Shown here one piece after another: positions 1 to 8,400 of a stretch of DNA of 11,553 nt. The notes below the pieces were generated by a model that was given only the letters and a program-made list of their open reading frames with translations, was not told the origin of the DNA and ran no database searches. The position numbers and the translations under genes were made by a program. Location of the stretch: positions 2,413,756 through 2,425,308 of the forward strand of contig FN649736.1 in assembly GCA_000310025.1 (NCBI GenBank), read 5' to 3'. This DNA is from Ectocarpus siliculosus. Its lineage: Eukaryota > Sar > Phaeophyceae > Ectocarpales > Ectocarpaceae. Numbering within the stretch: the first letter of the stretch is position 1; each line of letters opens with the position of its first letter.

Positions 1-265
1 GGGGGGGGGAGAAAAATATCTTTTTTTTTGGGGGGGGGGGGGGGTTTTAAGGCCCCATTAAGAGGGGGGGCGAAAAAATGGGGGCCCCCCCCCCTTTCAA
101 AAAACAAAGAAAAAAGCCCCGTTTTTGGGACACCCCCGGAAAAGGGGGGGGGGGGCGGGGAATATCCCCCCCCCTTTTTTTTATTTTTACCTTTTTGGGG
201 GGGGGGGGGGAAAGGGGAAAAAACCCCAGAAAAAAATTTTCCCCCCCCCCCCCCCCCCCCCCCCC
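1..265. other. Homopolymer blocks, probable low-quality sequence
   Basis: Nearly every position lies in a run of G, C, T or A of 3-25 bases. Any translation is only Gly, Pro, Lys and Phe runs. This looks like the smeared end of a sequencing read or a misassembled edge beside a C-run repeat, not biology. Open frames here should be ignored. Confidence 0.8.
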
Positions 266-280
266 GCTTGGTTATGTGAG

Positions 281-392
281 AGCCTGGTCCGGTGAGAACC
301 CGGCGTGCTCCGTCCCGGCTTTGTAGGGATGCGAGGCCAATGGTTTATCGACTATTTACGGCATGCACGACTATGAGTATCCCCCGCCCCCC
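281..392 (-). repeat. Dispersed G/C-run repeat, copy 1 (long type)
   Basis: On the minus strand it reads G-run, GTATACTCAT-like, GCATGCC, ACCATTGgCCTCGCATCC, CTACAAAGCCGGGACGGAGC, then GCCGGGTTCTCACCGGACC. It matches copies at 2584-2698 and 8085-8199. On the + strand its C-run (381-392) sits 21 bases before the exon A acceptor. GGGTTCTCACC inside a CCGG/CCGG hairpin resembles a tRNA T-arm/B box. Confidence 0.8.
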
Positions 393-413
393 TGTCGCGC
401 GCACATAAAACAG

Positions 414-594
414 GAACGTGGACGACTTAGCCTCGGTGTGGTGCGCGTGGGCGGAGATGGAGCTGAACCACGAGGAGTTCGACAAGGCCCTGGAGGCCGT
501 GCAGCGGGCGGTGGCGGAGCCGGCGGCGGCGGTGCAGCGGCGGCGGCTGCAGGCGTCGCAGTCCAGGGACGAGAAGCGGAGAGCCATGGCAGAG
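414..594 (+). CDS. SYF1: SYF1 exon A (first visible exon; residues 1-60)
   Basis: Acceptor ataaaacag ends at 413 and donor gttagt starts at 595. The exon opens with the last base of a split codon, so the upstream intron is phase 2. A lysine codon (aa|g) would match the family's FK-x-VDDLASVW. VDDLASVW sits at residues 2-9, followed by a HAT helix pair ([15 protein letters not shown]). Residues ~37-60 ([13 protein letters not shown]...) resemble the plant-type AEP..VRRR linker but are longer and rich in Arg, Ala and Gln. No methionine here should be taken as the gene start. Confidence 0.92.
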
Positions 595-3500
595 GTTAGT
601 TGGTCCGAACAGTGGAAGGTCCAGGGCGACGTTCTTGATGCCGATGATGTGTTTTTTGGAGACTATCTGGTTGCACTATTCCGGTGTTTTGTTTTGTTTT
701 TAGTGGGAGAATATATACTTAAACAGGGTAGCGTCGTCGATACCGGTGTTCTGTTTTTTTTAGCGAGACCCATTGTTGTATGGTTTTCGGGGTGGCGTAG
801 TTGATACGGTTCAATCGTCTCGCGAAGGTTTCCTGTAGTGTCGGCAGGGGCAACCGCGGCAGGGGGTCCTGAAGGCTGTACAGAGGAAGCGCTGACGATC
901 CGCCCTCCACGAGCTTTTTCGTCCGGTAGTAGCGTCCGTTCGTCTCGCGGAAAGGGCTATCATAGCAAGTCCCATGGCTGCCCATTTTCCTGTTTGTGCC
1001 TCCTTGATGACTCCTGTGCTTTCGGTTTTTTGTCTAGAATAGTTGTTGTCTGGTTACAGGATGATGCCCGTGTTCGTGGTGTTTTTTTGTCCGAAATGGT
1101 GAGTTTTTTTTTTCACTTTTTCACTTTGGTGGAACGGCGTTTTTTTTTTTTTCACTTTGGTGCAGAGACGTTTTTTGTTTTTACAGCCCTTGACGCCCGC
1201 GCTATGTGGCATGCATCTCTCCCCCTTCCACGCCTCGGCGCGTTTTTTGTTTGCGAACGTGAAACCGACTAAACAAAAATCACCCCGACCACAGGTACCT
1301 GTTCAGGAGCGCGTGTTCCGCAGCACTCGCGTGTGGAATCTGTACCTGGACCTGGAGGAGTCCCTGGGCACCGTGCAGACCGCAAAGGCCGCGTACGAGC
1401 GGGCATTGGAGGTGTGTTGGGTGTGTGTTTGTGTTTTGTTGGTTGGCATCGACCGCGCTTACCGGCTGACCGATGAAAGACGCCAGTCTTGTAGCGACTT
1501 AACAAACACGAACAATTTCAAATCAAAGAGAGGTGTGTGTGTGTGTGTGTTTTCTTGGATTTCATCGACCGCGCTAACCGGGTGACCAATGAATAGACGC
1601 CAGTCTTGTAGCGGCTTGAAAAACACGAACAGTTTATAACCAAAGAGGTGTGCATGCGTGTGTTTTCGACCGCCGCTAACCGGCTGACCAATGAAAAGAC
1701 GCTAGTCTCGTAGCGGCTTAAAAAACAGGGAACGATTTCGAAGCCAAGAGGTGTGTGCATAGCGTATAGGCCCCTCACGACTTGGCACGGTCTGATGATG
1801 TCTGATGATGGGAGGATTGGCAGCGACGGGGGGCTCGCGGTGTGAGACAAGATTAGATGAGAAGACTGGTAGGACGTTCGTGGTGGTGGTGGTGGTTGAG
1901 GCTACTTTTGGTTGTCTGTGAGTTTTCTATTAGCGACGACGCCTAACTCGGAGCGTGTCACGGCGGCGGCACATGCTCGTTATTGTTATTTTTTCGTTGA
2001 AACCCATTTGCCCGGTACCTTCTGACACCCCCGCGCACCGGTTCAAACTGACGGGTTTTTTTTTAAACGCGAAATATGGGCAGGCAGAAACTGCTGGTTT
2101 TGGCAAGTAGAAGTAGGGACAGCCCCCCCCCCCTTTTTTGCCGTTGACGTGCCCTTCGTTCGCTACTGCTGTCCGATGGTAGTGAGGTTTGGCGCCTCTT
2201 GGGTATTACAGCTAACGACATCAACTCGCAACAAAAAATCACTGCTTGTCCAAGGACAAGCGCCAGAAACTTATTCCATTGCAGCTAAATAGTGGCGCGA
2301 GCTCGTAACAATGATTCGCACAACCCAAGGACAGCACCGGGTGTAAACGAGAACTTGGTTGCATTGACTTGGCATTTGATGTTGTCCCTTTTTTTGTTGT
2401 TGTTGTTGTCCCGTCCCGTCCCGTGATGGCGAACGCAACGAACGCAGCTCAAGGTGGCGTCGGCTCAAATGGTGCTCAACTTCGCTTCTTTCCTGGAAGA
2501 GAACAAGTACTTCGAGGACGCGTTCAGAGTATACGAGAAGGTAATGATATTTGCTTTGCTTGACTTGTGGGGACGGGTGGGTTGGGGGGGGGGTACTCTC
2601 GTGTTTTGCATGCCGTACAGCAGTAGTCGTTAGACCATTGACCTCGCATCCCTACAAAGCCGGGACGGAGCACGCCGGGTTTTCGCCGGACCAGGCTAGC
2701 ACATTACCAAGCGCGAATCGCTATGAGGGGGGGGGGGCGTACTCGTGTTCTTGCATGCCTTGGCGGTTAATTTAGACAGCAGTTGACCACGCGTCCTCTC
2801 GAGAGGACGGAGCGTTGTTCCCACACTCATGTTTTGCAGGCGGGGGGTATTCAACTCCTTTGTTGGTCTCCTGTCTTGGCCCGCGTGACAGTCGACAAAA
2901 GCAGCTGTCCTCCGGCTTGTGTTGGGTCGGTTGCCTCTGGTCATGTGACGCCGATCACGGATAATGTCTAGGACAAAATATGTGTGAGAATGTATTGACG
3001 TGACATGGAAGAATGACTGTGCTACGCCCTCTTCGAGATTTTAGCCGTTCGTTTTGCGGAGGGGACTGCTCTGGATTTTGCGAAAGTCGTTGTTTTTCCG
3101 CTGGTTAAGGGGGGCGTGCTGCCTGTCAATAATTTGCTCGCTTCGTTGGAATCGAAAGTTGACGAGGTGTTCAAGCTGATAACTGAAAAACATTTTTTAG
3201 GATTTTTTCGAAAATATCCGATCTCGCCGTGAGAAAACGCGGAGCACGGCGTGTAGTCTAGAGAACGATAACTTTTGGCCATTAGGTTTGTTTTAGGGGC
3301 TCCTTTCACTCTCTTGTTTGTTTGAGGTATCGGAACACCCTATGGCAAAGGTGGTGTAAGTTCTTCTTTCTGGCCACGTGAGACGTGGAGGGTCAGTCTT
3401 CGGCTGCTCTCAATTTTGATCGATCGCTGTTCGCGCAAGTTTCGAGGCATTTTGTCCACGCATATCGAAACAAGCCGTGCTTATTAGCGTGTGTGTCCCT

Positions 3501-5389
3501 TACTCCTGGCGAACGCTTTTTCAACGACATCTCCCCCAACATCTACAATGACAAACCGCGCACGTGTACGTATCGAAACAAGCCCTGCTTGTTGGTGTGT
3601 GTCCCTTGCGCCTGGCGATCAACTTTGCAACGACTTCCTTCTCGAACACCGTAAATTACAACCCTGTACGTGCCGGACGCCAACAATATATACAGGGCGT
3701 GAGCCATGTTCTCCTTCCCCAACGTCAAGGCTACTATAACCGTGAACGTGTCGGATGCCAACAATATATACAGGGCGTGAGTATGTTCTCCTTCCCCAAC
3801 GTGAAGCCAATCTGGATCCGTTACCTGGAACGGTTCGTGGAGCGGTACGGAGGGTCCAAGCTGGAGAGGGCGCGGGACTTGTTCGAGCAGGTGTGCGGCG
3901 TGGTCGGTTACGTTCTGTATGTGCGGCGTGATCGGTTACGTTCTGTATGTGTGTGGTGAGGTGTTCCAGTGTATACTCGAAAGCTCAAGAACCCTGTATT
4001 AGTAGATTGTGTGCGTGGTGCAGTATGTGCTCGAAAGCACAAGACCGTTTAAAAGATTGTGTGTATGGTGCGGCAACAGTACCAACTACATCCTCCACAG
4101 CACAAAGATCTTCCAAGTGGGTTGTGCTTGTGTTGCGGTATACCAGTACTCTGAAGCACAAGAACATGTAGTAGATTGTGTGTATGGTGCGGTATGCGAG
4201 TAAATAGTAGTCCAAAAGCACAAGAACCTATTATAATAGGTGGATTGTGTGTGTGTGTTGTGCTTGCCTTCTTTCGGGCGTTGTTTCTTTTGCTTGTTTC
4301 GTCGCAGGCATTGACGTCCAAACGTTAGGGTTATACATGAGAGAGAGTACCACTTGGTTTATTTTGCTGCCTTCTTTCCTTGCCTAATTTGCTGCTTTTT
4401 TTTTTTCTTTTTCTTTTGTTGGTCGTAGGCAGTGGAGAAGGTCCCCGAGAAGGACGCCGGGGACCTGTACATCCGGTACGCCAAGCTCGAGGAGACCCAC
4501 GGCCTCATGCGCCACGCGGCCTCGGTCTTGGACCGCGCGTGTGCCGCCGTGGAGGAGTCGGAGAGGCTAGATATGTTCCGCCTCTACGTTGCCAAGGTGC
4601 GAAAAAGGCGTGTAAAGGGTTCTGAATATTGTGTGATGTTGTTCGATGTTAGTACCAGGTACCATGTCTTATTCCTCTCGTCTGCCCAGGAGCATTTGTA
4701 TCTTGTCTGTCCGGGAGGGTTCTGAAGTCGTTGGCGTTGAACGGCCGCGTTTTGCTTGGGGCTGTCGAATACGACGCGGTTGTGCTGTTGGGTGTACGAT
4801 TTTGATCACACCAGCACGGCAGTGGCACCAGCAGGGCAACAACACAGCGCGCATACACCCGATTTCCTCGAAATGGAAGGGCTTCTCAGGTGATGATAGG
4901 TTAAGAGAAAATAAGAGATCAACGCGGAGATTTAGTGAGACGTGCGGCTTCCTTCTTCAGTTGTCGTTGTTTTGGGGGATCCAAGCAGGGCTTCGGCAAA
5001 GGGCGTTGTTCCCAAGACAAGCGATTTCCACGAAAGGGGTTGACTAATTTTTCCCTTCACCCGCTCTGTGTTCCTCCCTCTGTGAATCTGTGTGTGTGTG
5101 ACTCTCTGTCTCTTGTCTGTGTGTGTGTGTCTCCCCCCTTCTCTTGGCCCCGTTTCGTGTGCCACACCCTTATCCTTTGTCCGTGTCCTCATCCCCAGGT
5201 GGAGTCCTGGTACGGCGTGACCCAAACCCGGCAAGTCTACGAGAAGGCCATCAAGGATCTGAACGAGGAAGGGGCTAGGGAGGTGAGAGACAGGCAGACA
5301 GGACACACAGGGCACAGACAGACAGAAACACAGACCGACATACAGACAGAGGGCACCTAATGAAACGGGAAGGCAGGTAGGTAGAGGAC

Positions 5390-5423
<34 letters not shown>

Positions 5424-8400
5424 GGACACAGAACAAGGACAGACAGAAACACAGACAGGAACACACCGGCAGGTAGGTAGAGGACACAGACAGACAGACA
5501 CATGTAGAGACGACCGGTGGGTGGGTAGGTGGATATAGTCGAGGAGAGACCGAGAGAGGGAAAATCGAAACGCGAATGCGCACTTGGTGCAACCGTGGAC
5601 ATTCCGTATGCATGTGCTGCGTACCTGCTTCCCCGCTCGTCCGCGAGTCTCCCTTTTTCTCTCTCTTCCTGTTTTTTGTGGTTCGGTGCTCGTGGTTATT
5701 GTGCCTGCCGCTGTAACCTATATAGAGTGATCATGACCACGCGTCCCAAGGCTGCTCTAGTTCTCTCCCTGTCGTCTGGTCTTACTCGTCCAAACCTTGT
5801 CTGAACTGCTTTTCTCTGTTTCTTTTTTGCTTGTGCTCACGATAATGATCATTTTCTCGTCCAGCGGTTGCCCTTCGACAGCTCGCCCCCCACGTCGTGC
5901 CTTGCTTTCTTTTCACCACGCACTGCCGCTTGTCTGCTTCTTCTGTTCTCTTCTCGCTCGGCCGGTCTTGGTTGACCCGGAACGTGTGCAGATGTGCTTG
6001 TCGTTCGCGGCGGTGGAGCAGAAGCTGGGAGAAATCGATAGGGCCAGGGCCGTCTGGACGTACGGCAGCCAGTTCGCGGATCCGAGGAGGGCCGAGCCCT
6101 ACTGGCAGGTAAAGCAAGCACGCAAGCACTACTATTTTGTTCTTGTTTTACTGGCAGGTAAAGCGTAAAGTGAGCACTGCTCTTTTGTTCTTGCAACTCC
6201 GCTTGCTTTTTTTGGCGAGCGAGTTGGTTGGGTATTGTTGTGTGTTGCTCCTCTCGGTGACCGTGTGTGTGTGCGTTTTTTTTTCTTTTTGCAGCAGTAG
6301 CAGTAGTAGTAGTAGTAGTAGTATGGACCGTGCTAACCGGCTGACCTATGAAAATACGTCAGCCTCAGTGCGGCTGAAAGCGCATAGCGTGTTTGTGTAA
6401 TTTTTTTTTGTCTTTTCGTCGTTCTGGTGCTGTTGGAAATGGTCTCTGGCAGTGGGATGTTAATTTTGCAAGTCATCCTTGCGGGGGTATTGCCGCCATC
6501 TGTGTGGGAGTGTTAGCGTCATCCTTGTGGGAGTGCTGTTGCCCTCCTTGGCGGCGTATATTTATATTTCGGTGGCATTGCGGCCTTTGTTGGAGGGTAC
6601 CATACAGCAGTAGTTGCGTGTTACGTGTGTCGAAATGGAGTGGACGTTTTTTGTTGTCCCTCGTTCCGGAGGTAGGTGTCTATGTAGCGACAAGCATTTT
6701 ATTTTTTGCCTGCTTTTCTTTTTTGTTGGGGGGCCGTGTCTGTTCAACACGAGTTTCCTCTTTCTGCCTCTTTTAGTCAGGCCGGCAAGCTGTGGCCGAG
6801 TGTACGAAATATGTACATACAGCTAGATACCTCACTTTTGCAAAAACGTAGTGCGCCCACGCGCGTTTTGTTGTCCAATTCTGACGCTTGGCAGCGTTAA
6901 CAATGTGTTTGTTCCAATCGATTCCGTACAAAGAAAGTACTGTAGTTGGTTCGACCTCGAATCAAGAATCGATCTTCTATTGTTCCGCACCTCATTTTTC
7001 ACCGCCCCATGTGTTGCCTTTTTTTTTTTTTTTCACTTAGGCGTGGCACGAGTTCGAGGTGGCCCACGGCAACGAGGAGACCTTCCGGGAGATGCTGAGA
7101 ACGAAACTCTCGGTGCAAATGTCGTTCAGTCAGGTGAGACGAGAAGACCAACCCAAACCTTAACCTTAGCGTTAACTAACTTTCCCCCGTCACCTTGTTC
7201 GTGCCAGCAGCACCGGTCGCTCCCTGTTGGGTCACCCCGTGGACAAGCAGAAGGAAAGAGCCTCAAGTGCGAGAAGAGCTATGCTTGAGATTGTTTCTTC
7301 AAGAAGGAAGAAGAGATTCTTTCTTCAACAAGAAGAAACATGAGGCCGGCGTCTCCACCTTCTCTATTGGATAGGTTTAAGAGATTGGCCACTACATACA
7401 GGGCAAAAGAACAGTCGTGTGCAAGAAGACACGAGATACTCTTTCTTAGCCAGTGCCAGTGCCGACACCTGTATAGGGTAGGTGTACGAGGTTGACCGTT
7501 ACAGGCCGTCGGGGCGACCGTATACATGGGGGAAAAACGTCATATCCCGCGCCGGGGGGAATTGCGTAGTATTTTTTCCTCTTTTTGATCGCTGTGCTGG
7601 TGGTGTCCAAGACGAGAAAGGAATACATGTACAACGCACACACGTTGGCCACCCCTGCGTCTTCGAAGAGCTCTCGCAACAAGACGCGTGCTCACATTGT
7701 GTTCGCAATCTTTTATTTTATTTAAATGATCCTTCGCTAGGGAAAACAAGTTTTAATTCTTGGTAGTTCCAGGCATCGGCAAGCACCATGCGCTGTTGTG
7801 TGGGAAAGATGGGCTGAAAAGTGTGTCTCCCGCAACACAACTACATGCCTTTTTCGTAAGCTGTATACGTAATGGAAGACACAGATTTCCTCTTCAAATT
7901 TGTTTGCCTGTGGTCCCCAGTACAACCGCCCCCCCTCCACTCTGTGGGTGGCACCCCTCAACCTGCCCCGCTTTCATCCCCCCCCTCCCCAGTGACTAGT
8001 CCTCTCGAGGACGCGTGGTCAATGGTCTAACCGCTAAGGCATGCAAAGCATAAGAGTACGCCCCCCCCCCTCCCCAGTGACTAGCTTCTGGTCCATACCC
8101 TGAGTCGGCAAAAACTCGGCGTGCTCCGTCCCGCGTTGTAGGGAGTACGAGGTTAATGGTCTAACGGCATCCGTTTACATGAATAACCCCCCCCCCCCCT
8201 TCCTCCCTCCCCCCCTCTGCGCACGAACACCTCTGCAGGTGAACTACATGGCGGCCGAGATGATGTCGGCGGATCTCCCAGTGACGTCGGACGCGGACGC
8301 GATGGCCAAGCAGAGGGCGAAGGAGGCCGAGCTGGCCGGGGGGGGCACCATGCTCGCCTCCGGGAGCACCAAGCGGAAAGCGGACCAGGTACTTGCATGC

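Larger units (their letters stand above)
2541..3773 (+). other. SYF1: Intron 3 of the window (exons C-D)
   Basis: The longest intron, 1233 bases, phase 0. In order: two G/C-run repeat copies (2584-2813) and a fragment of a third (2819-2850), a 71-codon protein-like open stretch (3017-3229), unexplained sequence to 3462, then a tandem array (3463-3807) that runs over the acceptor into exon D. Confidence 0.85.
3891..4428 (+). other. SYF1: Intron 4 of the window (exons D-E)
   Basis: The shortest intron, 538 bases, phase 0. Its first two-thirds are tandem repeats (3893-3948 and 3972-4260). The rest is T-rich, ending in a strong pyrimidine tract (4396-4420) before the acceptor. Confidence 0.85.
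6109..7040 (+). other. SYF1: Intron 7 of the window (exons G-H)
   Basis: 932 bases, phase 0. It holds the duplicated donor, an (AGT)n tract (6292-6322) and a single copy of the intron 2 repeat (6324-6396). At about 6473-6560 are two loose copies of a catccttg(c/t)gggngt segment. T-rich sequence follows, ending in a T-run before the acceptor. No gene is recognised. Confidence 0.85.
7134..8238 (+). other. SYF1: Intron 8 of the window (exons H-I)
   Basis: 1105 bases, phase 0. 7190-7980 is not explained. It holds a purine-rich imperfect inverted repeat (tgtttcttc at 7292-7300 against gaagaaaca at 7332-7340) and no recognised gene. 7981-8199 is a pair of G/C-run repeat copies in reverse orientation, ending in C-runs that form the pyrimidine tract for exon I. 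Confidence 0.85.

Noticed and set aside
28-326. Gly/Pro/Lys-rich open frames at the left edge
   Set aside because: They only translate homopolymer blocks of doubtful sequence quality.
2570-2700. tRNA gene in the G/C-run repeat
   Set aside because: A-box and B-box-like segments and a T-arm-like hairpin are present, but there is no complete cloverleaf with a paired acceptor stem and anticodon arm; at most it is tRNA-derived.
3022-3309. 95-residue minus-strand open frame in intron 3
   Set aside because: Its composition is less protein-like than the + strand reading over the same bases, and no family signature is visible.
3972-4260. CRISPR-like array
   Set aside because: Units are degenerate, vary in length, lack unique spacers of constant size and sit in a eukaryotic intron without cas genes.
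4932-5613. Long Cys/Val/Ser-rich open frames on the minus strand
   Set aside because: They translate the CAGA/GACA microsatellite and the CT-rich tract; overlapping frames give the same repetitive peptides, and SYF1 exon F lies on the other strand.
7155-7175. Telomere-like aaccttaaccttagc
   Set aside because: Only two imperfect units in an intron; no array and not a chromosome end.
7215-7830. Possible solo LTR starting tgttgggtcacc
   Set aside because: No matching CA end, polypurine tract, primer-binding site or convincing target duplication could be found; only a weak ctccc match.
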